From contig NW_026706165.1 in the NCBI RefSeq assembly GCF_029867415.1, positions 62,001-126,000 on the forward strand: a stretch of 64,000 nucleotides of DNA, written 5' to 3'. This DNA is from Vicia villosa. Lineage: Eukaryota > Streptophyta > Magnoliopsida > Fabales > Fabaceae. The notes under the pieces were generated by a model. That model had not been told where the DNA came from and did not search any database. It worked only from the letters and a program-made list of their open reading frames with translations. The position numbers and the translations under genes were made by a program. Positions within the stretch are counted from its first letter, which is position 1, and each line of letters starts with the position of its first letter. Positions 51,172 through 63,807 of this stretch are shown here, one piece after another.

Positions 51172-54100
51172 ATGATGATTAAAAACACTAAAATAATTTG
51201 GTGGAATTGTAGAGGAGCTGCGAGTAAGCCTGAGATTTACGTATTCATGGAGACTAGGTGTGATCCATTAAAGTTACAAAAGCCCCTGAAGAAATTAGGT
51301 TTCAACCAATTTTTCTCAGTCACTAATGATGGATTTGCGGGTGGAATTTTAGTTGCTTGCAGAGATGAGAATATGAAAGTCTTGTGGTGTGCCCAGGATG
51401 AACAATGGATCCACTTAACAGTGAGGACTGAAGATGGTAGGGATTGGTGCCTGACTTCGGTTTATGCTAGTCCAGCAGAACAGAAAAGAAGAGTGTTATG
51501 GGATTCTATGCGCTCTTTGGCCCAAAGCAATAACCTCCCTTGGATAGTGGCGGGAGATTTCAATGACATTGCTTATGCAAATGAGAAAAAAGGTGGAACT
51601 GTGGCTTCTAATAAGAGATGTACCACGTTTAGAGATAACATGGAGGCTTGTAAGCTGTATGACCTGGGAGCGAGTGGTCCCAAATTTACATGGCGTGGGG
51701 GACTGTATCATGGTGGTCAGCGAATTTATGAGAGGTTGGACAGAGTTATTGGTAATGATGATTGGAAATTATTATTTCCTGACAGTTTTGTGAAGGTTCT
51801 CCCTAGGGTCAACTTTTCAGATCATCATCCTGTTATGCTGAGCTTAAATAGAGAAGGCAAAGATATCAGGAAACGACAATTCAAATTTGAGAGTGCATGG
51901 CTAATGGAAAAGAACTATGTAGATAGAGTGCGTGGAATCTGGAAAGATGGTGAGGCAATTTTGGAAAACCTGAATAGAATTAAAAGCGATGCTACTGATT
52001 GGAAGAATTATAACGTCCATCATGTCCAGAAAACTAAGAAGAGGATTTTGGCTAGGCTGAAAGGTATTCAAGAGAGCATCCATCTTCTCCAGGACACTCG
52101 TGACCTTATCCGGATTGAGAAGAGGCTGCAACAGGATCTTCATAATATCCTAAAACAAGAGGAACTAATGTGGTTCCAACGGTCGAGATCTAAGTGGCTA
52201 ACTGATGGTGATCGGAATACTAGATATTATCACCTCAAAACTATGAACCGGAGAAGGAAAAACAATATTATGATGCTTCAGGATAATGAAGGTAGGTGGG
52301 TTGAAAAGGAAGAAGAGCTAAAGGTGCTAGTTACTGATTACTATAAGGAGCTTTTCAAAATAGGAAGTCTTTGTGGCAATTGGTTTCAATCCAAATACAC
52401 GTATCCATCTCTTATTGAAGATGAGTTAAAGAAGCTTGAAGATATGGTTACTGATACTGAGATTAAGCAAGTTGTTTATGCCATGCAGCCTTGGAAGGCA
52501 CCGGGACCGGACGGATTCCCGGCAGGATTTTACCAAAAATCCTGGAACATTGTTGGGAAGAATGTCTGTGACTTTGTGAAAAAGGTGTGGGAGAAGCCCG
52601 ATACCATTGCTCAAGTGAACCAAACAAACATTTGCTTGATTCCTAAGATTGAGAAACTGGTGTTAGTTTCACAATTTCGTCCAATCTCGCTGTGTAATAA
52701 TTTGTACAAGGTTGTCAGTAAGATTATTGTGAGTAGACTAAAGAAGCACATGGACACTCTCATCTCCCCTTACCAAACAGGTTTTGTTCCAGGCAGAATC
52801 ATTCATGAAAACATTATAATTGCTAGAGAGGCTATGCACTCAATGGAGAGGATGAAAGGAAAAAGAGGATACTTTGCTATAAAGGTAGACCTATCTAAAG
52901 CATATGACAAGCTAAGATGGGAGTTTATCTGGCATATGATGCAAGAAGCTAAGATTCCTGGAAAGCTTTGTAATATTATCATGCATGCCATTACGAGTGT
53001 CTAGACTAACGTGAATTGGCATGGTGCTCAAAATGAATTCTTTCGTCCTCAGAGGGGGATTCGTCAAGGGGATCCTTTGTCCCCATACCTTTTTGTTTTA
53101 TGTATGGACAAGCTGTCGCATCTCATTGAAGAGGAAGTTGAAGCTGGGAGATGGAAAAGTCTAAAGCTTGGCAAGCAAGGAATGAAGATATCGCACTTAA
53201 TGTTTGCAGACGACCTTCTTCTATTTGGTGAGGCAACAGAGCGACAAATTCAGTGTGTCATGCAAACCTTAAACACGTTTTGCAATATGTCGGGGCAAGA
53301 AGTTAGTGAAGCCAAAACAAACATCCTATTCTCGAAGAATGTTTCGCGAAGTGTGCAACAGAAGATTGTTATGGCCTCTAATTTTAGGCATACAAGATCC
53401 TTTGGTAAGTACCTAGGAGTCCCATTGCATGGTAAGAAATTAAAAGCAAAAGATTTTCAATACATTCTAGACCAAATAGCGGGTAAGCTTCTTAGCTGGA
53501 AGAGAGATAATTTATCACTTGCCGGTAGAATCACTCTGGCTAAAAGTGTCATGTAAGCTGTCCCTTTATATCCAATGATGACAAATAGACTTCCTAGAAG
53601 TTGCATTGATGATATTCAAAAATTACAAAGACAGTTTGTATGGGGTGATAGCGAGGATAAAAGGAGAGTTCACGCTGTTGCATGGGATGTGGTAACTACT
53701 TCAAAGAACCATGGAGGTGTGGGCCTGAGGAAGCTAGATACGATTAATGATGTCTGCATGATGAAATTGGGATGGAAACTGTTTACCAATGCTAAAGATT
53801 TGTGGTGTCAAGTTTTACGTAAGAAGTACAACATGTTAGATGATCATGACTGGTCCAAAGTTAAAGCTACTGATTCTAGTCTGTGGAAAGATATTACACG
53901 TACGTTTCCACTTTTGCAAAACTTGGGCAGGTGGATTGTTGGTGATGGAAAACAGATTAGGGCGTGGGAAGACAATTGGTTGGGCAAGGAGTTTTGTTTA
54001 AATAATGATGAGGATGTCCTTATTCCCGAGAACCTTCGAGGAGCCAAAGTGTGTGATCTAGTTAATGATAGAGGAGAATGGAACTTTCCTATCTTGTGTG

Positions 54101-55248
54101 ACTGGCTACCGCAGCGGTGGATTGATAGGATTCGGTCGTGTGTTCCTCCGGGAACGACCAATTTTACTGACCAATTTTGTCTTGCAGGTACCACTGAAGA
54201 CTCATTTTCTTTTAAAGCTATGTATCTTGAGCTGGAGGAAGATACCGAACAAGTGGAAGATAGGGACTGGAAAACGGTATGGAAAGCTGCCATACCTGAA
54301 CGGTGCCGCTCATTTCTTTGGCTGCTGAAGCACGATAGACTGCTAACGAACTTCAGTAAACATAAAAAAGGACTGGGCAATGCAGCGTGTCTTCTTTGTG
54401 GAAACGCTTGTGAGACAACGATGCATGCGTTGCGTGACTGTCCAGAGTGCAATAAGATCTGGAAACAAATGGTGCCAAGTGATATTATGGTGCAATTTTT
54501 CACGCTTGATCTGCAGGACTGGATTCATTTGAATTTAAATTACCGTAGTTCCGTGACTAAGGGGTGGACAGAAGTTTGGAGTATTGCTTGTCATATGTTA
54601 TGGCAGTGGCGAAACTCGGAAGAACACGATGATGGTTTTGAGAGACCATTCAACCTCATATGCCATATCATGCAAAGAAAGAAGAACTATGATGACGCTA
54701 TCATGCATAACAAACACCATCAGGAAGGAGAGAACACAAGTGGGCTCATGGGATGGAAACCGCCTATTTGCGGTATGTGGAAGCTGAACACTGATGGAGC
54801 GTGTAAGGCAAATAATGAAGCTAGTTGCAGTGGGATTATTAGAGATCATAATGGGGATTGGAGGGGGAGTTTTTCAAAATATTTGGGGGTCTGTTCGGCT
54901 CTTCAGGCTGAATTTTGGGGAGTAGCTGAAGGTTTGCGACTCACGTTATCCTTGGGCCTCAGCAAGGTGGAAATTAATAGTGACTCCAAAATAGTGGTGC
55001 AAGCAATAGAGGAATGGGCCACTGGCGATTTAGATTGCATCCCGCTTTTACGTCAGATCCAAGATCTAGTTACAATGCATGAGGTGGTGATTATTTCATA
55101 TGCTCATAGATCTACTAATATGTGTGCGGGCGCGCTAGCTAACAAAGCTTGTTTAGAGAAAAGTGATTCTATTCACCATATAGTTCCGGAGCTGCTCCGC
55201 CCTCTAATGGCAGCAGACTCGTTAGGAATTGGTAGTTTTTTTCTTTGA
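51172..55248 (+). pseudogene. LINE ORF2 (endonuclease, reverse transcriptase, RNase H) with two stops
   Basis: In one reading frame from ATG 51172 come an apurinic-type endonuclease (WWNCRGA, VAGDFNDI, NFSDHHPVML), the reverse transcriptase (KAPGPDGFPAGFYQ, ISLCNNLYKVVSKI, RGIRQGDPLSPYLF, FADDLLLFG), a zf-RVT zinc-binding region and a C-terminal RNase H (NTDGACKANNEA, INSDSKIVVQA). Two stops interrupt it: TAG 53002-53004 and TAA 53554-53556. The early endonuclease is short between WWNCRGAASKP and the next strand, so an internal deletion of some 15-20 residues is likely. Not functional. Confidence 0.93.
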
Positions 55249-55316
55249 TTATGTGTAGTTGTGTTTTCTTTTGGGCTTAGGCCCTCCATACTATCAAAAA
55301 AAAAGTGGTATTGCCA

Positions 55317-55986
55317 AACAAAGCCTATTTTTTTTCTTACAATGGATGAAGTATTCATACATAACAATTTCTGATACTCTCAACTACTAAAGTGAAATTT
55401 CACTACAATTAAAAGCATGGACCCAAAAGTGATTTCTGAGTGGTGCCACCACTCTGCCACATTTAACCCACATTTGTCCTATAGAATCACTCCATCACTA
55501 CAACATTGGACCACTAAATCCTAAGCAATAAAGTTGCTACAATTTAATGTCATTATTAGCTGTCACTATTGACATCAGTAGACATTGACTCAACCAAATT
55601 AGAATTTCACAAAAATAAACACCATGTGCTTTTTAGCTTAAAAAAGGAAAGTCTTGATAAATCAACAACCAACAACATAAATATTCTTCCAACCCATGAG
55701 AATATTCAATTCAATGCTAACTCAAAAATTTCCATATCAACAAATTTATTAAAAGTAAAAAAAAAAAAAAAAAACTATTTTGGTTTTTTTTTCCTACCAT
55801 GATTAATGCCTTGTGTTTTTTCTACAAATTAAGTTGTAAAATTAGCTAGTGTTTCACATCTAAATAATAACAACATGAAAAACTTACCTAGCTAAAAAAT
55901 GAAACTAACTTCAACAATAACATCAACGGTTTGGTGCTGAGAAACAAAGAAAAAGGTGAAAAGGACGAGAAAATAATGTCGATATT
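55317..55986. other. Spacer between LINE and ARF gene
   Basis: AT-rich, with one A-run (55758-55774). It presumably includes the 3' untranslated region of the ARF gene. No gene seen. Confidence 0.5.
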
Positions 55987-58900
55987 TCATCGTTCGGTTG
56001 TGTCTGAGCTTATTACGGTCCCTTCTTCGATCGAAGAAGAGACTGGTAATTTGCTTCCGGATTTCATCTTCTTCACATCTTGGCTTGAACAAATGAAGAT
56101 TCTTTTTACCATGTTACAGAATTCACTGCGAGATGATATGATTGATACCGATTAGCATGACTAAAACTAAATTCGAGATAACTCTAAGGATTAAGGATAT
56201 ATATACTCACGGCCATGGATCGTCTCCGACAAGCATCATGTCTCCTTCGTCATCGGTGAAGACGATTTCCCACTTGTTTCTATGTTGAAGCTGTCCCTTT
56301 ATGTCGAACAACTCTTCTAATTCGCTGATAAGTTGATCATACCCGTTCAACATTGCTAAATCCACCGCTCGACCAACTGCAACACCCTGCATTTGAACCT
56401 TTTCGAAGGTTTTGAACAATAATGGAAAACTTATTTATATTAGAAACTTTTCTTATCAACGTATCTGGTCTATATATTGTCCAAATACATTAGTTATTCA
56501 ATGTATCTAAAAAGCAAATCTTTTCTTATAAATAGGACCAGAGCGAGTATTATATAAATATGTATTCTATGTTCAATACCTTGGTGCGACTTCTACTACA
56601 AATTTGCTTGCTCTGAGTCTCCTTCGCCGATACTTGTTGCGATTCTTGCTTCTGCTCCGTATAAGCCTTTGAGATGTCGGACTTACGGCCGGTATCGGTG
56701 CTGGACATGGTGCTGGAACTAACTTCCACGGTTGCTCCGGTTACATTTACTGCATGTGAAGATGTTTTACCTACAGCAGCTGAGTTTTTTGAATGATCAA
56801 TAAGTTCTACTCCAAACAATCGACAACCCGTAGCTGTCTCGACTTTGTTGTCTTTATCAACTTGATCAAGCACATGATCAGCGTTCGGTATAGATGATTG
56901 AGACTGCGAAACAGGCCAGGTTGGGAGAGTCTTGCTATCATCGGTTGTGTCGTGATGCAAATGAGAAGGACAGGTGGAACGTGGAGACGATAGCCAACTT
57001 CCTTCTGTATGATTCCTCAATAAAGCGTTGTTGTTGTTGCTATTTTTAGTATTCATCATATCGGTTTGCTTATGATGCCACATACTAGTATTATTATCGT
57101 CTTTTTTGCTTTCGGCTAAAACGCTACGATGTGTCTTATCAGTTTGTGCCATCCTAGCATCCCAGAAAATAGACGCGGCTGATGTTGTGTCTAGTTCGAA
57201 AGTAACACATCGAACGTTAAAACTAATAACTAAATCAATGTATAAAATCGGAAAAGTTAGTATGAATAATTCCTCACCAACGTCAGGAGTTTCATTGGTT
57301 GGTCGAGGCCGCTTCGTCTTTGGAGCTGTAGGTTGAACGGTCGGTGTCGAAGCTGAAGAAACAAATGGTTCTATGTCCCATGGTGAAACCCTATCGGGTC
57401 TTGGAATAGCCGCAGGTTCATCCCATTGAACCTACAGATTCAAATTTAGATATATTACCGAAAACACTTTGTACTAAATAGCGTATCACAGAACAATATC
57501 AACTTGTTTGAGTTTCACTACACTAAAGCGTTAAAGCCGCTATTTGGCAACACCGAGAAGTTCAAGAGGACAATACCTTGAGCGATCGCCATTTTGAGTT
57601 TGCCCAATGGGGAGAGATATCTTCTACTCCAACTATGGTACCAGAGAATCTGATCAAGCATACATTACGAAATTAGGATAGCTACAAATAAGGTCATACG
57701 ATAAACTACTTCGATAAATTTCACTACCTTTTGTCGGACTCGGCAGAATCGTCACTCTCAAACCTCATCTTGAACCGCATGCCGACGGCAAACTTATTAT
57801 TGATGCCTGACAAGTACTTGTTCACGCTTACGATGAACTGGCTCGTCCTACGAAAAGAAAAGCTCGTGTCAACAATCATTGACTAATGATTTTTTTTTTC
57901 AGTAACGCATTTCTAAGTCAAATTTTTACCTCGGCTTATAATATACAACGAAAAGAGTCTGAGTTGCAACGGCATGGGAGGCAGTTGCAAGAACTCCTAA
58001 ATGCATGCTTTGGCTAGAAATCACGGAAGATGGCATACTACTTGACTGACGAGCAAGACGCCTCACTCCAACGCGTAATTCCCCGTTTTCCCCTCTACAC
58101 GTAAAATCTTCATTATAGCAATGTTCGAATAGAAAAACAGAAGATTTATGAAGCGTGTGAATGAAACAAAGAAAGCAACGAATGGTTACCTCAAAAACAC
58201 GAAGGTATCTCCGGCGACTAATCGTTTCGAAGTCACAAATGTACTCCATCCAGTTGTGAGAAGGTGTCTGCGCGGCTGACCTGATAAAATAAAGAGAAAT
58301 ACGATTCAAAGGAAAAAGATTAATACTTGCTGGTTTGACTTATTTGAGTTTATCTACTGGCATAACCACATGTAAGACTGTTCATGTAAGTTTGTTCAAG
58401 GGAGTTTATGAAAACAACTTATGACATGTCTTTAATAAGCTGTTTTAAGCTTATTTCCATAAACTCTCTAAGATAGCTTATGAAAACTACTTGCCTTTAT
58501 TTCATCATTAGAGGTGGAAATAGCTTATACATATACACTTACATAATAAGTGCTTAAGCTATAAGCGCTTAATTAAAGCTTTTTACCTCTAAATATATGC
58601 TTAAAACGCCATTCATAACCATGAAGATCCTTGGCAACCAATTCTTGAGTTGGTGTTGGTTGAGACATGTCCTAAACAACAATTCCAAACATAGATTTTT
58701 CAAAGATTAGCAACAACCAAGTACAATCAGAGAGACGACACTGATAAAAACCAAACCGATAGTATTAGTACCAAAGGAGGAAGACATTCCGTTGCATGTT
58801 TTCTCAGAACAGAGAAGCCACCGTGGGTGCTAGTATCCGAAGCGGTTAAGATCTTGCAGAACGAGTGAATTTTCGGCCTCGGAGGTTCATCGGCACACGG

Positions 58901-59907
58901 ATCAGGGATTGTAGGCTCGTCTTGCTAATACATTAGTTCCATTAGAATCTAAACAATTGGAGAAAAGAATCTTTGGTTGACCATACAAAATACAGAAAAT
59001 CAAAAAGGGGAAAATCTCCTTACATTAGATTCCGGCACCAAAGTTATCTGCGCGTAAACTTCATCGGTTTCTTGTTCAGCCTAAAAAACATAGCAAATTC
59101 CAAAATAAGCTTAAGATTCCTTTTTTAGCATCAACCAAACAAAAAACTTACTACTTTCCTTTCTTTCACATAATCAAAATAGAAAATTACCAGTAAATGG
59201 ATATTCACGATGCGACAAAGGATCTTTGTAGGAAGTTTCAACAAAGGACTCCTCTGATTCAGTTCCTGATTCGTCGAAGCCTCTAACTACATCATCAAAC
59301 AAGCAATTCTATTTTTAGAAAACACAAATTTCAAATAAAAAAATAAACCAAGCAAAAATAAGCTCCACCACCGAGCAACTCAAAAGCTTTTCTCGTCTAA
59401 TTAACCATAACTGCGATCAAATCAGTTGTATTCAACCGCAACTCAAAACCTTTTCTTGTCTAATTAACCATAATTGCGATCGAATCAGTTGTATTCGACC
59501 GCAACTGTCCACAATATATCAATAATCGCGACGAGATTACTAAAATTAAGCCCAATTCAGCTAAATTCAATTGTGATTCTCCATAATAAAAAAATCGCGA
59601 CGAAACCGATTAAAATTTTTTCATATAAAACCACAACGGGAATTGAAAAACTCACTTGTTCCATGTGTCCTTGAGGAAAATAGAAAACCCTTTGACCAAC
59701 ACAAGGAACATCCACCAATTGTCCAGCAATTGTCTTCCATAGTTCTTCATCTGAACAGCCACTCACTGTCTCACCATAAAAAACACAAAAAAAAAAAAAA
59801 AAAACAATTACCTCAAAAAAACAAAAACATGAGATTCTTAAAAAAAAAAAAAAAAACATTCGATTCTTACCTTCAGCCGAAACATTTGACCCATGATTCA
59901 ACATCAT
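55987..59907 (-). CDS. ARF: Auxin response factor, class B repressor type, 692 aa
   Basis: Fourteen exons join in frame: 59871-59907, 59656-59765, 59191-59286, 59024-59080, 58772-58924, 58587-58671, 58190-58280, 57930-58094, 57728-57847, 57577-57649, 57278-57431, 56580-57190, 56211-56398, 55987-56125. Residues ~122-225 are the B3 DNA-binding domain ([19 protein letters not shown]), which binds TGTCTC-type auxin response elements; ~250-345 the ancillary ARF domain; ~380-584 a Ser-rich, not Gln-rich, middle region with RLFGV at ~504-508, a motif known in repressor ARFs. 585-670 is the PB1 domain ([32 protein letters not shown]) for ARF/Aux-IAA pairing. Length and the CRLFGVEL block point to the ARF1/9/11/18 group. 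All splice sites are canonical; no lesion. Confidence 0.95.
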
Positions 59908-60068
59908 AATCAACCCAAGTCAACAACAAAATCAAAAAGACAAAAACAGAAACACGTTCTAAGAACCAATTAAAATCCTCTTTGTTTCAACAACAACAAA
60001 AGAGAATATCAAGAATAATAACGAGATCTTGTTGTTTTTTTGACAGAAACTGAGAATTAGAATCAGAA

Positions 60069-60089
60069 TCAAGAGAAGAATAAGAACAT
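60069..60089 (-). promoter_or_regulatory. Upstream ORF of six codons in the ARF leader
   Basis: The only ATG in the ~380 bases before the ARF start (as read on the minus strand) opens ATGTTCTTATTCTTCTCTTGA, 162 bases before the main ATG. Short uORFs controlling translation are documented for several plant ARF mRNAs. Here the transcription start is unknown, so inclusion in the mRNA is inferred. Confidence 0.45.
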
Positions 60090-60299
60090 GAATGGTTTTG
60101 TTTTGTTGTAACGTGAAAAAACCAGCACGAGTAGAAGTAGTAGCTAGCGAGAAGAAGCAATAATGAAAATTGGTGAAAACGGTTACAGAGAGAAAAACAG
60201 TAACAGGAGCGGTTTTGATGAATCAACGAACGAGGTTTTGGTTTGTTGTTGTGAGAGGGTGGGAGATGAAACGGCGTTAGTTGTTTGGTTGAAATGAGT

Positions 60300-61440
60300 T
60301 CAATCAGACATAAACCACTCTCTGATTTTGTTTAATTTATTTATATATGGTCCAATTTTGTTGCCTCCCTTCTTTCTTTGTTTTATTTTTTTATTATTTT
60401 TATTTATTTATGATTTAATTTTTCTATTTAATACTTAGTACTTTAGTAACGACTCAAGAGTATTTGAATGAAATGATGATAAAAGATCTCTTTTAGTTTA
60501 ATTAGAGGTTATGAGTTCGATTCTATTCCTAGACATACAGTAAATTGAATATGCGATTTTACAATCGAATATTTTTATACAGCTAACAACTGAGTTGAGT
60601 TATCGTGATTATTTGATTATTATATTGTCAAGTTGTGGTGTATTGTGTGATGTGTCTTTTTTTTATTGTCTTTTCCAATCAGACACAAGAAACAAGTCTT
60701 ATTCTAGTGAGTATTTTTTGAATGGATCCATGCTTAGTGGGTTTATGGTGAATCCATTGAAATGACTTGGTATTGGAGGGTATTTTTTGTTAGAATTTGT
60801 TATTTCTCTCAAAAATGTTTTTAATTTTTTTTCACTTTAAAGTCTTTCTGAAATATGAGGGAGAATTTTACAAATATTTGACTTTATATTTTGTGGCTTA
60901 GAATTTATAAATTTCATATTCCCTTTTTAATTTATTTGGTAATATCGATTATTTTTATTAATTTATAAATTAATTCAAATAAGTTAAAAATTTAAAATTT
61001 TTGGATGTAAGGCATTTCTTTTTCTAAAAAATTGCAATGTAAATAAATTTTTCATTTTATGGTATAATAAAGATTAGGCAATTTTTGTCGCTCTCTATTT
61101 TTTTTTTTAGTTTTGATCAAGTGAATTGCCATGTCATTAATATATTACTTTAAATCAGAAGGGGGACTAAAATCTAAAAAAAATATGAAAGTTAGGGACC
61201 AAAAATACGTATTTTAAAATAGAGAGATCAAAATTAAAAATAAATAAATAAAAATGGGAGGATCAAAATTACAATTAAACCTAAAGACTATATAGAAATA
61301 GTGGATAAATATGCAACAAACTATGTCGATATCCTTTTATGGATGACAAAAAAAACACTGCTTTTGGTACTAGAAAATTAAAAGTGTCAAATGCAAATTG
61401 TATGAAAATATGTTGATTGTCAGAACACATTTTCTCATGT
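60300..61440. other. AT-rich intergenic DNA
   Basis: No gene, element end or conserved motif recognised. Confidence 0.4.
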
Positions 61441-61990
61441 TTGGTCACTTTACTTGAAGCGGCTTTGAGAGTTGTTTCTCACAGTAAAACCTCCAGTCCT
61501 CAACCTCACTGGTGGAGAAACATCAATCAAGTTTACACATGCATGTTTGTCTTCTACCTACATGTATACCAAAGTATCTGATGGCCTAAGTATCGATCAA
61601 TTCTCTAGTGGATCAATCAAAAAATTCATAAGCACTTATTTCTTCACATATTCCTTGATACACTTAAATATATCAAATAAGATATACCTATCAAATTCAT
61701 GTTGGTATTTGAATTCTGCAAATTTCTTATAATGGATGATATGTTCCTAAAATGTATCCAAGCACACCTTGCGACAAGTAGGGCAAACATCATCAATATG
61801 AAATAAGAGAATCATAAGCCGGTATTTAAGAATGGTATGATACTCTACCGGTGACATATATTGGCATAAAGCATCAATAGGGATATCAAGGAGAAAATCT
61901 TGAACATGTGGTGCTTGCAAACAATCAAAAGTTGTTTATTGTCTTGTTGTCGTATCAAAATTTACATCCATGTTTTGAACACTTAAAAAA
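61440..61990 (-). pseudogene. Degenerate repeat-family ORF (Cys-rich, LINE-like C-terminus)
   Basis: On the minus strand broken frames read DVCPTCRKVCLDTF, HIIHYKKFAEFKYQHEFDR, MNFLIDPL, STLRPSDTLVYM and KHACVNLIDVSPPV. From memory this order recurs in many legume genomes, often under the label 'auxilin-like' or as a reverse-transcriptase tail. Several stops and frame changes are present. It is a repeat remnant, not a host gene. Confidence 0.5.
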
Positions 61991-62116
61991 AACACTCACC
62001 AAAACATGTTGTGCTTTAGGAGGGACATTGACCTTGTTAGTAAAATCACACCATTAAGATCATCTGAAGTTCTGCAAAATCAAGGTTCATAATATATAAC
62101 TCGTTGTCTCTTAATA

Positions 62117-62653
62117 CTACCTTTGTCCCTAAATGTAAGACTCCATAGAGTAAATTGCAGTAATTAAGAAAGTTTATTAGAGTAATAAATTTATTGACTA
62201 TTTTGTATAATTTTACAAGTTTATTCTCAGGAGAGATAAATAGTTAATGTGTATGTAATTGTATTTAGGGTTTTTCTAACCTATGCAACCTTGCATAGGA
62301 TAAGAGACAATTAATACACCACTTTTTAAATATAAATTACCATATTTATATTTATTTATGTTCATCCATTAATTGGGTAGGAGAGAGAAAATATAAAAGA
62401 TTACTTTTCAACAGAAAAATAATTAATATGATAATTTATATGGAAAAAAATAGTTTATTAATTGCCCTTATCCTATGCAATGTTGCATAGGTTAGAAAAA
62501 CCCTTGTATTTACTACAGATTGCAGAAAAATATGTAATATAATTAGAGATATGTTTGAAAAAAAACAATTAATGCATTTTGAAAGTTGAAGAGGGTCTTA
62601 TAAAAATGGACAAAAAAAATTCAAGAGAGTCTTATAATTAGGGACAGAGGTAG
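62117..62653. mobile_element. Stowaway-like element hosting a second MITE
   Basis: Starts CTACCTTTGTCCCTAAATGT and ends in the inverted TTAGGGACAGAGGTAG, with TA on both sides (62115-62116, 62654-62655). Subtracting the inner MITE (62268-62503) and one duplicate leaves about 290 bp, a normal Stowaway length. Confidence 0.8.
62268..62503. mobile_element. Mutator-type MITE, 236 bp, with perfect 9-bp duplication
   Basis: 37-bp inverted ends (GGGTTTTTCTAACCTATGCA ... and its complement, two mismatches at most) are flanked by TTGTATTTA on both sides (62259-62267, 62504-62512). Nine-base duplications point to Mutator-type transposition. Each terminal repeat itself contains the small palindrome cctatgcaa/ttgcatagg. 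Confidence 0.88.
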
Positions 62654-62655
62654 TA

Positions 62656-62910
62656 TATGATATTGTAACACCCAAGACTGTGCTCTTGAAGCCATAAACG
62701 TGTTTGAGACAACCTTTATTATCAAGTACAAATTCAATCCCCCAACTCTAATAGGTAAAGTAACCACCCTCCATTAAAGATCCCCAAAGAAAGGACATAC
62801 ATCAACCACGATGTCTTCAACCGTCCATCGTAACTCTTTATCAAATCAAATAGTTTCTTTCTCCATATGATTAGGTTGGCATGTATTAAGGTAAAAAAAT
62901 TGGTGATACC
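62656..62910. other. Short spacer
   Basis: No gene recognised; ends in the left target duplication of the hAT element. Confidence 0.4.
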
Positions 62911-63807
62911 TAAGGGTGCTCGCGGTGCGGTTTGGGCGGTTTTGACGAAAAAAATCATCCGAACCGCAAGAGAAAAAATCGTGCGGTTTGGTTTGGTTCG
63001 GTTGGCTTTTAAAAAAAATCCGAACCAAACCAAACCAAACTAATGCGGTTTGGTTCGGTTCGGTTGGTTCGGTTTTTTATAAAAAAATTATTGAACCACA
63101 CATATACATATAAATGACAACATAACTTTGTATTTAGACATTCATACACTATCAAATAACAGCAAAACTCGTCATATTTTGACAACAACTTTCTATTTAA
63201 TTTGTAAAAATTAAATTAGACAAAAGTGAAATAATAAACATAAAATAATAGTATAAAACAATATAAACATGATTAGAATGAAACAAAAAAATAAAAGAGA
63301 CGAGAGATTAGGGGAGATGAAAAAGAAAAAACAAAAAAGTTGAGATATTAGAGAAGATGTGCCATAAAAACGAAACTGAAATAAAAAATATTTGCATAAA
63401 AATGAGAAGGTGAAAAAGAAAGAATATAAGAGAGTAGGGATTATAGAAAAAGAGGGAAGATGTATGTGGCAAAGAAGGCGCGATAATGCTATTAGAGATT
63501 TGAGAAGATCGGGACTAAAATCGTGTGTGTAAGGATGAGAAAATTGTTCCTAATCATAAGGTTAAGGTATTATATATTTAAGTTTGGGTTGGATGTGAGT
63601 TAAGTAAAAGTTAGGTTGTAACATAATGCGGTTTGATTCGGTTTGGTTCGGTTTACAAAATACAAACCGCAAACCGAACCGAACCATGCGGTTTTGTTAA
63701 AAGATTACCCAAACTAATCCGAACCAAATGCGGTTTTTTGCGGTTTCGGTTTGGTTTGGTTTGGTTTGCAGTTTTCTATTGGGTTGGTTTGGTTTTGATC
63801 ACCCCTA
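62911..63807. mobile_element. hAT-type non-autonomous element, 897 bp
   Basis: Starts TAAGGGTGCTCGCGGTGCGG and ends GATCACCCCTA. It is flanked by the 8-bp duplication GTGATACC (62903-62910, 63808-63815). Both end regions are packed with cggtttggttcggtt words; the middle is AT-rich without a transposase frame. The open frames on either strand inside the tggtttggtt runs are by-products. Confidence 0.85.

Larger units (their letters stand above)
49143..55304 (+). mobile_element. L1-type LINE, near full length, inactive
   Basis: The element lies between direct repeats of at least 12 bp, gtggtattgcca (49131-49142 and 55305-55316), preceded by A-runs that blur the edge. It ends in a poly(A) of about nine. 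ORF1 and ORF2 are both recognisable over 6.1 kb, which is the full plant L1 length, so 5' truncation is minor or absent. Inactivating changes in both ORFs are described below. Confidence 0.93.

Noticed and set aside
59987..60226. 79-codon frame upstream of the ARF start
   Set aside because: It begins at TTG, not ATG; only the 6-codon ATG uORF is kept.
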